Notes: a model not told the origin generated them from the letters alone. Numbered from the stretch's first letter, positions 1-10,318 are shown. The stretch is DNA of 56,359 nt from Myxococcota bacterium (GCA_020630615.1 JAHDBA010000004.1:62740-119098), one strand, 5' to 3'. Made by a program: numbers and translations.

Positions 1-1065
1 GTGGTGTTTCACAGAGTTGCCGCTGCGGGTTCCAGTCAAGCAGAAATGCAGGCCCACAAACTTTCCACCGGCGATTTTGTGAGGCTTGCAGTCCGTGAGA
101 ACGCCCGCAAGGCAACCACACGAAATCATAGTGCCACGCATATTCTGCATCATATTCTGAGGTCTGAGCTCGGCGACCACGTCATGCAAAAAGGGTCCTT
201 GGTAACGCCAGACAAACTACGCTTTGACTTTGCACACCATGAAGCGCTGAGTCCTGAACAGCTCCAAGGCATTGAAGCCAAGGTAAATGACGTAATTCTA
301 ACAAACGCATCTGCGCGTGCCAAAGAGTGTTCCATTGATGAAGCACGAGCGGATGGTGCCCTCGCCCTCTTTGGGGAAAAATACGGCGAAACAGTGCGGG
401 TGATTCAACTCGGGGACTCTGTTGAACTTTGCGGAGGAACGCACGTGGGAACTCTCGCTGAGATCGGATCGTTCCGAATTTTGAGTGAGAGTGCCCTTTC
501 TGCCGGTGTTCGCCGTATCGAAGCGGTGACCGGTTCTGCCGCGAACGACGACGCACGCGCTGAGGCGGAAATCTTACGCCTTGCAGCGCAAAACCTTGGC
601 TGCGCCAAGCACGATGTTGCGAATCGCATCGATGCGCTCAATGTCGAACTGAAACAACTTCGAAAGGATCTGAAGTCAGCACGGGATCGCGAACGCAGCG
701 CAGCTGCCAACACTCTTCTCGACCAAAGCGTGACACTGCAGGGCGTTCAAGTGCTTGCACTCCGCGCCGATGAGGTCGAAAGCAAAGAGCTCAAAGGCTA
801 TGCGGACCAACTGCGCGACAAACTGGGCTCAGGGATTGTTGTATTGGGTAAAGCCAATGGCTCAAAATCGTGCACAATTCTGGTGGGCGTCACCAAAGAT
901 CTCACGGGGCACTACCATGCGGGCAGACTTGTCTCCAGCCTAGCTCAAATCGTGGGCGGCAAAGGTGGCGGCAAGCCCGACATGGCCCAAGCCGGGGGCA
1001 AAGATGTTGATGCACTGGATAAAGCCATTGCCCGGGCTCGAAGTACAGCCTTCCTAGGTTCCTAA
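1..1065 (+). CDS. alaS: Alanine--tRNA ligase, C-terminal part (truncated by window edge)
   Basis: This is the C-terminal 354 residues of alanyl-tRNA synthetase, which charges tRNA-Ala in the cytoplasm and hydrolyses mischarged Ser- or Gly-tRNA-Ala. The aminoacylation domain lies outside the window. The open frame begins at base 1 with gtg, which is an edge effect and not a real start. The editing domain is intact: the HxxxH zinc motif is at fragment residues 43-47 (HSATH) and the CxxxH partner at 144-148 (CGGTH). A coiled segment follows at about 200-245. The C-Ala domain ends with the glycine-rich GGGKPDMAQAGG near residue 323. The TAA stop overlaps the stop of the convergent comEC gene by four bases. 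Identification is certain. Confidence 0.97.
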   Translation: MVFHRVAAAGSSQAEMQAHKLSTGDFVRLAVRENARKATTRNHSATHILHHILRSELGDHVMQKGSLVTPDKLRFDFAHHEALSPEQLQGIEAKVNDVILTNASARAKECSIDEARADGALALFGEKYGETVRVIQLGDSVELCGGTHVGTLAEIGSFRILSESALSAGVRRIEAVTGSAANDDARAEAEILRLAAQNLGCAKHDVANRIDALNVELKQLRKDLKSARDRERSAAANTLLDQSVTLQGVQVLALRADEVESKELKGYADQLRDKLGSGIVVLGKANGSKSCTILVGVTKDLTGHYHAGRLVSSLAQIVGGKGGGKPDMAQAGGKDVDALDKAIARARSTAFLGS

Positions 1066-3671
1066 TTGGCATCAACGACAGGTCTCGAGACATTCGTGGT
1101 AATCGTATGTCCAGTCACATGCCCCATGCATTCCATCTGAGAAAGAGGAAGGCGACTGCCGCTTAACAGTGCAGCCTCCCTCTTTGCATGTAGCGTGATT
1201 GTGCCTGAACACCCAGTGGTCATCGTTGCAACCCCCAAGCGATGGAGACGGTCCTCAACCAAATCATTCGGCAAAGCGAAACGATTTCGTCGCCCGTTCG
1301 ATACCAGCGCGACCCTCGGAGAGGCTTCGCGGAGAAACTCGATCGAAGAACTCGACGCAGAGCCATGATGACCGACCTTTACGATATCAACTCCTTGAAG
1401 CCAGCGTTTCGCCCGAGCATCTGCCAATAAGGAATCTTCGGTCCACCAGCCGGCATCGCCCATCATCAGAACTTTAAGTCCGAAGACTTGAAGCCCGAGG
1501 ACAACACTGTTGTCGTTGGCTCCCAATTCTGGGGCAAAACAACCCTCGGCAGTATCGAAAGGCCCAAGTTTAATAAGATGGAGGGTGTCCGATATAGTCC
1601 TGAGGTTCACGTCACACAAGTCTCGAATGTGCGTGCCATTCTTCCGTATCCTTTCGAGTCCGGCAAGTGCTTTTGGGTTATCACGTGCTGCAGCCCTCAC
1701 CCCCCAAAACTCGCGAAGGCGCCCTTCTTTGGCAAGCTCAACAAAGCCACCGAAATGGTCGTCGTCAAAATGTGTGGCAATACCAACATCAACTGTTGCA
1801 ACCTGAAGTTCATTCAACGACCGAACAATTCGGGCGTTCTCCCCAAGTTCTCCATTGCGGAGAGATGCTCCTGCGTCGATTAGAATGGTTTTATTTTTAT
1901 CACGGATCAAGGTTGCGTCACCATGACCCACGTCAATGAAGTTTAGCGTTATCTCGTTCTCAAGCCCCTGTAATTGTGGTGTAAGGCCCCAATGTTGAAG
2001 TATAAAAAGGCCAGAACCTAAGAACAAAAGGCGACGTGTCGCGTTGCAGGATCGAATCAAAAAATAGAAGAGAAATAGAAGCGCGGTCGCATACCCGGGG
2101 AAGCCCATTGGGTAGTGATCAATCCGACCCATTGTATGAGCGAGTGCCACCACGCAACGGTTCATAATCTCAGCCATCCATACACCAAGACGTGAGAGCC
2201 AAGGCACATCAAAGGTGACGCCGCACAATGTTAATATTAACGCTGGCGCTTGTGTGAGGCTGACGATGGGAACGACGATAATATTCGTAACAACCTGATA
2301 TCGCGCGATTTGACCTATCGTTGCAATGACCAAGGGTGTTGTTAACGCAGACGCGCCGAGACTGGCAATACAAAACCGCAGACTGATATCCCAACAAAGC
2401 ACACAGCGTCGACGAAGTTTTCCCCTGTAAGCATTCATTTCACCCTCTTCTTTCTTGCTCGAGATAGGGTGTGGGTAGCTCGCTAGAGAAAGGCCCAATA
2501 CACCTGCTAAGGAAAGCTGCAGGCCAAGGTCTAAAACGAGCTCGGGTTGAACGAGTAGAAGTAAAAGGTACGTGCATTTGCACAAGGTGAAAACGTCTGC
2601 GCGCAAGCCCAGGGAACGAAAAAAAGCCCACAACATTAAAAAGTACGTGGCTCGCTCGCACGAGCCTGGCGCCCCACACACTTTTAAATACTGAGGAAGT
2701 GCAATCCACGTCAGCACAAGTGGAAGAAAAGCTAAAAAGCAATACGCGCGCTCCTGAAGCAAAAGCTTTAAGCCCAAGGCGCTGGCGAACCACAGCGCCA
2801 TAAAGATGAGTGAGACCTGCGTGCCACTTACCGCTATGAGATGAATCGTGCCAGTTGCCTTGTATGCAAAACGCTCAGCATCGCTAAATCCAGACTCGTC
2901 GCCAATTGCGGACGCCAGCCACGACGCGTACCCTTTGGGTACATGAGATTTTAGACGCGATTCTAAGCCACAACGCGCTTTGTAAATCCGAGTCTGAACA
3001 TATTCACCTACGGAATCTTCGCTTGTGTCAAGGTAGGACCACGTTGACCACCGAGTACTCACTCGCGCCGCAATCTGATGATTGGCCCCCCACAACCAAC
3101 TATTGAACGAACCTTCTCGCATTGAATAATCAAGAGTACGGAATTTCTGTTCAACATTCGCCTGAATATTCAACAAGGGAAGTGCATCACAAAACGAAAG
3201 GGTTGTAATTTCTTGCGCCCTCACCGAATCGTCATTCGAGAAATTAAGTCCTAAGTCATCAAACTCCCAAACGAGTGCCACACCTTTCGGATGAGCTTTA
3301 AGTTCAACAATGCGAGCTCTTCGATATTCGTAACTCGATAAGGCTGATTCTTTTTCATAAAGTATGCGAGCTAATTCATGATGTGCATCAACGCGATAAT
3401 AAATGCGACAGGCAGAAACGAAGCCGATAAGGTTTAGCATAATAAGAACTTTGAGGGCGCATTTTTTCTTGCGAAAGGGCCGACTCCATTTCCAACTCAG
3501 CTCCATCCATGCTGCGATGCTTGGAAGGACACACCACCCAAGTAAGAACATGGCGCAGGGCAGCACTGGCAGGTGTATCGATTCACTCCCGCTACTCAAC
3601 AACAGACCAAGAGCAAGCTCTCGAAACACCCACGCGGATGCGATCCAATGTGCAATAAAAAAGAATGTCAC
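1062..3671 (-). CDS. comEC: ComEC/Rec2-type DNA uptake channel protein
   Basis: An 869-residue polytopic membrane protein of the ComEC/Rec2 family, the inner-membrane channel through which single-stranded DNA enters during natural transformation. The N-terminal part has membrane segments and a soluble DUF4131-like region. The Competence domain signature GTIHLIAVSGTQV is near residue 277 and is followed by several membrane helices. The C-terminus is a metallo-beta-lactamase-like domain with DVGHGDA near 579, the metal motif THFDDDHFGG near 635 and HHGSASSSS near 770. All three ComEC regions are therefore present and the length is normal. The start is GTG; an in-frame stop lies just upstream and no Shine-Dalgarno sequence is visible. 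The gene is convergent with alaS. No other competence gene is seen in the window, so use in transformation is inferred from the family. Confidence 0.93.
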   Translation of the reverse strand: MTFFFIAHWIASAWVFRELALGLLLSSGSESIHLPVLPCAMFLLGWCVLPSIAAWMELSWKWSRPFRKKKCALKVLIMLNLIGFVSACRIYYRVDAHHELARILYEKESALSSYEYRRARIVELKAHPKGVALVWEFDDLGLNFSNDDSVRAQEITTLSFCDALPLLNIQANVEQKFRTLDYSMREGSFNSWLWGANHQIAARVSTRWSTWSYLDTSEDSVGEYVQTRIYKARCGLESRLKSHVPKGYASWLASAIGDESGFSDAERFAYKATGTIHLIAVSGTQVSLIFMALWFASALGLKLLLQERAYCFLAFLPLVLTWIALPQYLKVCGAPGSCERATYFLMLWAFFRSLGLRADVFTLCKCTYLLLLLVQPELVLDLGLQLSLAGVLGLSLASYPHPISSKKEEGEMNAYRGKLRRRCVLCWDISLRFCIASLGASALTTPLVIATIGQIARYQVVTNIIVVPIVSLTQAPALILTLCGVTFDVPWLSRLGVWMAEIMNRCVVALAHTMGRIDHYPMGFPGYATALLFLFYFLIRSCNATRRLLFLGSGLFILQHWGLTPQLQGLENEITLNFIDVGHGDATLIRDKNKTILIDAGASLRNGELGENARIVRSLNELQVATVDVGIATHFDDDHFGGFVELAKEGRLREFWGVRAAARDNPKALAGLERIRKNGTHIRDLCDVNLRTISDTLHLIKLGPFDTAEGCFAPELGANDNSVVLGLQVFGLKVLMMGDAGWWTEDSLLADARAKRWLQGVDIVKVGHHGSASSSSIEFLREASPRVALVSNGRRNRFALPNDLVEDRLHRLGVATMTTGCSGTITLHAKREAALLSGSRLPLSQMECMGHVTGHTITTNVSRPVVDAN

Positions 3672-3722
3672 ATTAGGTTATGCGTCCCCGCCGCTTCATA
3701 ATTGCTTCCAACGACAAATGGA

Positions 3723-3750
3723 TTGACTCCCCGAATGAAACACTTAGCAT
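3723..3750 (+). promoter_or_regulatory. Promoter of the AI-2E-type permease gene, leaderless layout
   Basis: A sigma70-like promoter: -35 TTGACT at 3723-3728, a 16-base spacer, and -10 TAGCAT at 3745-3750. Only six bases (cagacc) separate the -10 box from the ATG at 3757, so the expected transcription start falls on or next to the start codon. No Shine-Dalgarno sequence can be fitted in between. Confidence 0.6.
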
Positions 3751-3756
3751 CAGACC

Positions 3757-4989
3757 ATGGGCCACCGTTCTTTTTGGTCATACTTCTTATCACCTCGTGG
3801 GCAGCGCAATCTGCTTTTGCTCTTGATGTGGCTGTGCGTTGTCGCAGTTTTGTATGTTGGGCGACATGCTTTGTTGCCGATGCTTCTTGCAGCAACGATG
3901 GCCTACATCATCGACCCGGTGGTTGACTGGCTTTCCCACATTAAAATCCGTGGCTTCTCTCTCCCACGTACAAGTTCCGTGCTTCTCGTTTATGGTATGG
4001 GTGCTATTTTCTGGACGGTTGTTGTAATTGTGGGGCTCCCTATCTTGCTCGAGAGCGCTAAAAATCTTGGCGCACAGATCCTCGCGTGGCTGCAAAGTGT
4101 GGACGCTGAAGCATGGGCCAATCGCCTTGGCACGTGGCTCAATGACTGGGGCGTTAACGTCACAGGAGCAGCTGCGGGCGGGCCTCAAGATTCTCCCGTA
4201 AACCATCTTGTCCAAATCAACCCACGAGAGCTAATTGATGGCGTCATTGTTTCAGTTAAGACATGGCTCGAAGACCAACGCGCGACGCTGCTTGCACAAA
4301 CACAGCGTATTCTGGCGGGCACTCTTCAATTCATATTCTCCATCTTTGTTGTGTTGATGATTTCGGCATTTATTATTCTAAAGCCGACCGCATTCAAAGA
4401 TTTTCTTTTCACACTCGTTCCCGGGGAAGACCGATCCGGCTTCGAAGCTTTTCTTAAGCGTGTCGACACGGGACTCACTGGCGTGATCCGAGGCCAGGTC
4501 ACCATCTGCATTGTGAACGGGATTCTAACCTTTGTCGGTCTCTTGCTCTTATCCGTTCCTTACGCTGCACTTCTTGGAACTATTGCGGGAGTATGCTCGC
4601 TAATTCCTGTTTTTGGTAGCATACTCTCGACTCTTCCGATTGTTGTGGTGGCTTTCACTGTTTCACCCTACAAAGCTGTCTGGGCAATCCTTTGGCTTGG
4701 GTTTATCCATCTCTTAGAAGCGAACCTCTTAAACCCAAAAATTATGGGCGACGCTGCAAAGCTTCACCCTGTCATCATTGTATTTGCCCTCTTGGTCGGT
4801 GAGCACAACTATGGCTTAGCAGGAGCTCTCTTTGCTGTACCTGTAGCGAGTATTGTCGCAACCCTTTTTAGAACTGCGACGTCAAGAGTCGAACTCTTCG
4901 ATCTCCAGTTGCGCGCGTCAAGTAAAGAATTCAAGTCTCAGAAACGCGGCCTACAGGCCCGAAATCGAAGGCACTTTCGCCACCCTTAA
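3757..4989 (+). CDS. AI-2E family transporter (PerM-like permease)
   Basis: A 410-residue polytopic inner-membrane protein of the AI-2E/PerM (UPF0118) family. It has two or three N-terminal hydrophobic helices, including MAYIIDPVVDWL around residue 48, which is typical of the family. A long soluble loop covers about 100-185. A second helical block contains the family-type region around GVIRGQVTICIVNGILTFVG and LLEANLLNPKIMG, followed by the conserved HPVIIVFALLVG segment. Members have been proposed to export autoinducer-2 or to act as ion antiporters, and the substrate cannot be read from sequence. The ATG is placed directly behind a promoter with no Shine-Dalgarno sequence. The TPR gene and smc follow on the same strand and may be co-transcribed. 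Confidence 0.9.
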   Translation: MGHRSFWSYFLSPRGQRNLLLLLMWLCVVAVLYVGRHALLPMLLAATMAYIIDPVVDWLSHIKIRGFSLPRTSSVLLVYGMGAIFWTVVVIVGLPILLESAKNLGAQILAWLQSVDAEAWANRLGTWLNDWGVNVTGAAAGGPQDSPVNHLVQINPRELIDGVIVSVKTWLEDQRATLLAQTQRILAGTLQFIFSIFVVLMISAFIILKPTAFKDFLFTLVPGEDRSGFEAFLKRVDTGLTGVIRGQVTICIVNGILTFVGLLLLSVPYAALLGTIAGVCSLIPVFGSILSTLPIVVVAFTVSPYKAVWAILWLGFIHLLEANLLNPKIMGDAAKLHPVIIVFALLVGEHNYGLAGALFAVPVASIVATLFRTATSRVELFDLQLRASSKEFKSQKRGLQARNRRHFRHP

Positions 4990-5130
4990 GCTCTTAAAAG
5001 TTCTCCTTGATTCGTTCAGTGATACTGCTAATTCTGATAGCCCATTTCCGATAGCGAGAGACCTTTGACGAATAGTATAGCACTCAACACAAAGCGGCCC
5101 TCACTCTCCAGTTCTGAGGCTTTTATTAGT

Positions 5131-6000
5131 ATGAATGATTACAACGAGATCAATGACGAAGACATCATCGAGTCCCAAGACAGCATTCCGCCAAAACTGC
5201 AAAAAGCATTAGAACTTAGCGATTTAGGGAGAACGCGCGAGGCTGCGTCTTACCTTGAAGACCTCCTCTTGCAGTCGCCAGAAGATGACTTGGTACGTGC
5301 GACTCTTGTCGACATTTACCTCGAATCGGAATCGTACGCAGACGCGTTCTTTCAAGCTGCACGTAGGCTAATGTTAAACCCGACAAATACGGACGTCCTT
5401 CAGCAGCTTGGGGTGATGCTTGCCGGTCGAGGCGTTGAAATCGCTGCAAGCTTCTTTGATGCAGCAAAGTCTCTCGAAGGTCCCACACTCGAGAATTCCC
5501 TTCTGCGTGGAATCGTCGCCCGAAAACTTGGTGACAGCGCGCGTGCCTGTACGATCTTTGAAGAGCTTGTTGTTGAAGCGCCCAACGATATTGATGTCTT
5601 GCGCGAACTTGCCGAAAGCCTGATCGCTGAAAAGAGTTTTGCAAAAGCGAAACCCTTGCTGGAGCGCTTAACCAAAGAATCCCCAGGTGACAGTGAAATC
5701 TGGTGCTGGCTCGGTCTTTCGCATCGTTACTGTGGCAACAATGAACGGGCCTGCAATGCATTTAAGACCTGCTTGGATCTTTCACCGGAGCATTTACAGG
5801 CCCGCTATCATTACGCGGCGTGCTTACTTCAAGACGGGAAGGAAGCCACCTGCAAGTCCATACTTTTGGAGACACAAGTACTCGCTCCCAAACATGTGCG
5901 AACCTGGATCAACTACGACCCTGCATTCGACTCGATTGACAGTGATTTCCTTCGCACATCGTTGATGAAGTCGATTGCGCCACGGGAGGCCCGCTCATGA
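5131..6000 (+). CDS. TPR-repeat protein upstream of smc
   Basis: A soluble, helical protein of 289 residues with successive tetratricopeptide-like units (for example LGRTREAASYLEDLLLQSP, LGDSARACTIFEELV, KSFAKAKPLLERLTKESP and CGNNERACNAFKTCLDL). It has no signal peptide or membrane helix. An earlier in-frame TTG at 5065 would add 22 residues. I prefer the ATG at 5131 because GAGG lies 11 bases upstream and the extra residues are low complexity, but the choice is not firm. The stop overlaps the smc start as ATGA, so the two are probably translationally coupled. TPR proteins are scaffolds; the coupling suggests, but does not show, a partner role for Smc. Confidence 0.82.
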   Translation: MNDYNEINDEDIIESQDSIPPKLQKALELSDLGRTREAASYLEDLLLQSPEDDLVRATLVDIYLESESYADAFFQAARRLMLNPTNTDVLQQLGVMLAGRGVEIAASFFDAAKSLEGPTLENSLLRGIVARKLGDSARACTIFEELVVEAPNDIDVLRELAESLIAEKSFAKAKPLLERLTKESPGDSEIWCWLGLSHRYCGNNERACNAFKTCLDLSPEHLQARYHYAACLLQDGKEATCKSILLETQVLAPKHVRTWINYDPAFDSIDSDFLRTSLMKSIAPREARS

Positions 6001-9000
6001 GAATACAACGCCTCGAGATTCAAGGATTCAAATCTTTTGCCGACAGCACAAAAATCAAATTTGGTGAAGGTATCACAGGGGTTGTTGGCCCCAACGGTTG
6101 CGGCAAATCGAATGTTGTTGACGCACTTCGCTGGGTGATGGGAGAGCAATCGGCGAAGCATCTTCGAGGTGCTTCCATGCAGGATGTCATTTTTAATGGC
6201 TCCACAAAACGAGGCCCAGAAGGCATGGCGCAAGTCAGCGTCACATTTACCAATGATGGTAAGAACATCCCGAAGGAATACGCCCACCTTGACGAAATCG
6301 AAGTCACGCGGCGTCTTTTCCGCGATGGCTCCTCGGACTACGAGATCAATAAAAGTGGAGTCCGGCTTAAAGATGTGCATGATCTTTTTTTGGGCACGGG
6401 TATTGGAAAACGTGGCTTCTCGATAATCCAACAGGGTCAGGTCGGCCAGATTGTACAGGCCAAGCCCTCTCAGCGTCGTGAAATTATTGAAGAGGCAGCG
6501 GGCATATCGAAATACAAGGCGCGCAAGCAAGCTGCCGAACGTAAAATGGCACGCACGGAGCAAAACCTTCTTCGGATCAATGACGTTCTTAGTGAAGTTG
6601 GTAAGCGCGTCGGGAGCCTGAAGCGCCAAGCCGACAAGGCACGCATTTATCAAGAACTCTCTGGGCAGGTTCGCGAGATAGAGTTGCGCAGGAGCGCGCA
6701 TCAATTGATGAGTCTTCGAGAGTCTATCGAGAAACTTGGTCAAGAAAGCAGACAACACGAGAATGAACGCGACGCACAAGAGACAAAACTCTTTTCCGAA
6801 GAATCTGAAATTGATGCAATGAAGGCGAAACTTATTGTGCAAGATGACGCGCTCAATCTCCTTCAAGCAACGAAGTACGAGCTCGACCAAGACGTAGCGC
6901 TTCGGGAACAATCGATTCAGCATGCGAAAGAGCTCATTAAAGATCTGGAACGAACACGTATCAGCAACAACAATGAAATGCTCGAACTGCAAAAAGCCCT
7001 TGAGCTTCTCGCCAATCAACAAGAGGCGCTCGGCGATGATCGGCACAGGCTCAAAGATCAGCTGCTTGAGCAGCAAGAAGCCTTAAAAGCGAAAGAGACA
7101 GAGTTTCAAGAGATGATAAAATTGCTCAAAACGTGCGAGCATGATTTGGCAGCGTGCAGACTCGAGGTGATGAACGCACGGGACGATCGCGCGCGAGGGA
7201 GCACACAGATTGAAAGCTCCAAACGGCGGATCCAAGACCTTAGCGGTAGCCACGAGGATCTCAAACGTCAAGAAGACGACTTGAAAACAACCATGGTGAG
7301 CTCCGAGAAGGTCCTTGCTGAGATTGAAAGTTCCTTCAACGAAGCTTCGTCCCAGCTCGAAACACTAAGGGCTTCGCAAGAGACGGCGAAAGCTGAAGTC
7401 GAGAAAGCTCGTGCGAATGTCAACACGCTGAAAGATGAGTGCGCTCTGACCTCATCTCGAATGACTGAAGTCCGCAGCAAGTTAAGCTCCCTCAACGAGC
7501 TCCATGACCAGTACGAAAGTGCGCCCGACGCAGTGAAAGCAATCTCAGAACACCCAGAAATTGGTAAATACCTTTCGAGCACTCTCGCGGACCATATCCA
7601 AAGCAAGCCCGAATGGGAGGGAGCTACAGCTGCAGCTCTTGGTACTTTGCTCCATATGGTCTTGGTCGAAAACCAAGACGCGATCCATCAAGTCGGCGAG
7701 TTCCTAACGCAAGATGGAAATGGCCGAGTCCATTTGTATTGCGGATCTTCAGAAGGTGATCGAGAGGGACCTTCGCTCTCTAGCGAAGAGAGTGCACGTT
7801 GCGACTTTGCAACACCGATGCTGAGTGTGGTTCAATTTGACGCGCAAGTTGCAGGCTTGCGGGCAGAGTTCGAAAAGACTTATTTTGTTCGCGATACAGA
7901 TTCCATCTTTGAACATCATGACAAAGCTGCAGCGTTAGGCCTCACGCTCGTTCACGCCGATGGAACCATCGTCAAACCAAGTGGCGTCGTGCAGGTAGGG
8001 TCGCAAGGTTCGAACGTTGCCCGCCTCTCTTACAAACGCCGCGTTGCGGATCTTCAGGAAGAGCTCGCTGAAGTCGAACGCGAGCACTCAAGCAAGAACA
8101 ATGCACTTGAGTCTGCCAAGCGTGCACTGACAGAAAAATCAAATACGCAACAGAGTGCGCATGACAAAGTGCGTGAAGCAGAGAAAAAGAAGAATCACAA
8201 TCAACAGGCGTTAAGCAAGCAGCGCCAAGAAGTCGCCGTCTACTCTTCAAAGCTCGAAAGTATTACGCGACGCATTGAGACTTCGAAGCAAGAACTTGAA
8301 ACGATTCGCAAGAAGTTGGAGATGCTCGAAGAGCGCTATGCAAAGGCGGACACTGTTATTGCCGAGCACGAGGCCAAAGAAAACGCGAAGAAGCAAGCAT
8401 TAGAAAGCGCACGAGACTCCAGTGAAGAGATGCAGAGAGTGATTACGCAGCAGCGCATTGCGACAGCAACACTTGCTGAACGCCAAGAGCGCTATCAACG
8501 TGATTGGGAGCATCACAACGAAAACCGGGACCAATTTTCAGAGAGGGTTCAGACGCTACAAAGTGCGAGCGAGGGTTTGGATGAGCGCGAGAGTTCAGCA
8601 CACACGGAAATGGCTCTGCATGCAGAGAAGCTCTCGAACTCGAAAGCTGAACTCGAAATTGCAGATAAAAAATTGATTAAGGAGCGCCAGATCTACACGC
8701 AAAGTCGCGACGCGATTCAAGTACGTGAAGCAGCGCTGTCAACGCTTCGGAAATCTCTTGATGCGATCCGAGAAGAGTTTGGGGTAAAGGCCTTAAAGCT
8801 GAAAGAGGCGGAAGTTAGTTTTGAGCATATTTCTCAAACACTCTTACGCGATTATGAAATGCAACCCCAAGACGTGATTGAAAGCCATGGGGAAAGCGAA
8901 GCATTGAGTGAGGAAGAGCTTAAAAGCGCTATCCAATTGCGTAAAAAGCTGGACCGCCTTGGCCCTATTAATATTAACGCGATTGAAGAGCATGCTGAAC

Positions 9001-9551
9001 TTTCAGAACGCCATGCTTTTCTACAGCAGCAAAGCGACGACCTAACCCATGCGCTCGCTCAGCTTGAAAAAGCAATCGTTAAGATTGACCGCACGACAAA
9101 AAAACGCTTCAAAGAGGCCTTTGAGCAGATTAACGATGGTTTCCAGAAAGTTTTTCCGCGCTTGTTTCGCGGTGGCAAAGCTTCGCTCTCGTTGACAGAT
9201 CCGAATGACCTTCTTGCGACAGGCGTGGAGATTTTTGCGCAGCCTCCAGGCAAGAAGCTGCAGTCGGTGAAGCTCATGAGTGGTGGCGAGCAAGCTCTTA
9301 CGGCCGTGTCTCTAATTTTTGCGATATTCTTAATGAAGCCGTCGCCCTTCTGTCTTCTTGACGAGGTGGATGCGCCCCTGGATGAGGGCAATGTTGGACG
9401 ATTTAACGAGCTGATTCGTGATGTCTCGAAAGTCTCACAGTTTATCGTGATTACCCACAACAAGAAGACGATGGAGAACACCGATATTCTTTACGGAATT
9501 ACCATGCAGGAGCCCGGTGTGTCCAAAGCTGTGAACGTAAAAGTCTCGTAA
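5997..9551 (+). CDS. smc: Chromosome segregation ATPase Smc
   Basis: A full-length 1184-residue SMC ATPase, the core of the bacterial condensin that compacts and separates chromosomes. The Walker A motif GPNGCGKS is at residues 31-38. Long coiled-coil arms flank a hinge at roughly 505-675. The ABC signature LMSGGEQ is near 1093, and Walker B CLLDEVDAPLDE with the D-loop is near 1117. The N-terminal FKSFADST and the C-terminal switch ITHNKKTME complete a functional head. The gene starts inside the stop of the TPR gene (ATGA). Its partners scpA and scpB are not in this window. The length and motif order match canonical bacterial Smc, not MukB or RecN. Confidence 0.97.
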   Translation: MRIQRLEIQGFKSFADSTKIKFGEGITGVVGPNGCGKSNVVDALRWVMGEQSAKHLRGASMQDVIFNGSTKRGPEGMAQVSVTFTNDGKNIPKEYAHLDEIEVTRRLFRDGSSDYEINKSGVRLKDVHDLFLGTGIGKRGFSIIQQGQVGQIVQAKPSQRREIIEEAAGISKYKARKQAAERKMARTEQNLLRINDVLSEVGKRVGSLKRQADKARIYQELSGQVREIELRRSAHQLMSLRESIEKLGQESRQHENERDAQETKLFSEESEIDAMKAKLIVQDDALNLLQATKYELDQDVALREQSIQHAKELIKDLERTRISNNNEMLELQKALELLANQQEALGDDRHRLKDQLLEQQEALKAKETEFQEMIKLLKTCEHDLAACRLEVMNARDDRARGSTQIESSKRRIQDLSGSHEDLKRQEDDLKTTMVSSEKVLAEIESSFNEASSQLETLRASQETAKAEVEKARANVNTLKDECALTSSRMTEVRSKLSSLNELHDQYESAPDAVKAISEHPEIGKYLSSTLADHIQSKPEWEGATAAALGTLLHMVLVENQDAIHQVGEFLTQDGNGRVHLYCGSSEGDREGPSLSSEESARCDFATPMLSVVQFDAQVAGLRAEFEKTYFVRDTDSIFEHHDKAAALGLTLVHADGTIVKPSGVVQVGSQGSNVARLSYKRRVADLQEELAEVEREHSSKNNALESAKRALTEKSNTQQSAHDKVREAEKKKNHNQQALSKQRQEVAVYSSKLESITRRIETSKQELETIRKKLEMLEERYAKADTVIAEHEAKENAKKQALESARDSSEEMQRVITQQRIATATLAERQERYQRDWEHHNENRDQFSERVQTLQSASEGLDERESSAHTEMALHAEKLSNSKAELEIADKKLIKERQIYTQSRDAIQVREAALSTLRKSLDAIREEFGVKALKLKEAEVSFEHISQTLLRDYEMQPQDVIESHGESEALSEEELKSAIQLRKKLDRLGPININAIEEHAELSERHAFLQQQSDDLTHALAQLEKAIVKIDRTTKKRFKEAFEQINDGFQKVFPRLFRGGKASLSLTDPNDLLATGVEIFAQPPGKKLQSVKLMSGGEQALTAVSLIFAIFLMKPSPFCLLDEVDAPLDEGNVGRFNELIRDVSKVSQFIVITHNKKTMENTDILYGITMQEPGVSKAVNVKVS

Positions 9552-9625
9552 GCGATCGACACTGGCCCTCGAAGACCTGCTTATGGGCATGGCGAGACCG
9601 CGCCCTTTCATGCAGGGAAAACCTT

Positions 9626-10312
9626 CTACTTAGGGGCTCGTTTCATTGCGCTTCGCTCCATCCATTTTAGTAAGCGTTCTTCTTGCTCTACCAGACTTAG
9701 CTCACCGATGACATCGTGTGCAAGAAGGTGGGCACGTCTCTGATGTGTGACCTGATGCATCGTCACCGCAGCACTCACCGAAACGTTAAAAGACTCGACA
9801 AAGCCAGCCATGGGTATCGTGAAGCGAATATCGGCATCTGCCTTGGCGCGTTGGGACAGGCCATCAAGCTCGCTCCCCATGACGATCGCCACTTTTTTAT
9901 CCACCGGCAGCTGATGTACGGGTACACATCCATTGCCGACATCCGCGACTGCTAATAAAAAGCCCCGCTCCTTGAGGTGTGACGTACAGCTTTCAATGCG
10001 TTGATATCGATGTATCGAAACCCATCGATGGGCCCCTCTTAGAATTGATCGGTTCACTTTGTAGGGGTGTGGTTGTTCAACAATATGAATATTCTCGATC
10101 CCAAGACCTTCTGCACTCCGAATCATTGCCGATGCGTTATGGCCATCAATGATATTTTCAAGAACGAGCGTTACAGAGGTTAATCGACGTTCAACAACGC
10201 TTACCATTCGTCGAACCCGTCGCTCGGACACTTGCTGCCCAAAGTGCGTTCCAATCATACGTTCGGCAAGAGTATCGCCACCCGTACTGAGTTGTAAGTC
10301 CGCTATTGCCAT
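9626..10312 (-). CDS. trmH: tRNA (guanosine-18-2'-O)-methyltransferase, SpoU/TrmH family
   Basis: A 228-residue SPOUT-class methyltransferase that transfers a methyl group from S-adenosylmethionine to the 2'-OH of a ribose in RNA. The three SPOUT motifs are clear: motif 1 HNASAMIRSAEG at 58-69 (with the conserved Asn and Arg), motif 2 VMGSELDGLS at 144-153, and motif 3 IPMAGFVESFNVSVSAAV at 166-183, which forms the trefoil knot. The N-terminal RRVRRMVSVVERRL and the C-terminal basic tail flank the core as in TrmH and do not resemble the L30e-like N-domain of RlmB, so G18 of tRNA is the likely target. It is convergent with smc and divergent from ychF. A promoter sits six bases before the ATG. 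Confidence 0.88.
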   Translation of the reverse strand: MAIADLQLSTGGDTLAERMIGTHFGQQVSERRVRRMVSVVERRLTSVTLVLENIIDGHNASAMIRSAEGLGIENIHIVEQPHPYKVNRSILRGAHRWVSIHRYQRIESCTSHLKERGFLLAVADVGNGCVPVHQLPVDKKVAIVMGSELDGLSQRAKADADIRFTIPMAGFVESFNVSVSAAVTMHQVTHQRRAHLLAHDVIGELSLVEQEERLLKWMERSAMKRAPK

Positions 10313-10318
10313 GCGTGA

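Noticed and set aside
5913..7076. 387-residue open frame on the minus strand
   Set aside because: It is antisense to smc over the head domain and coiled coil; it has no known motif and reflects the biased codon use of smc.
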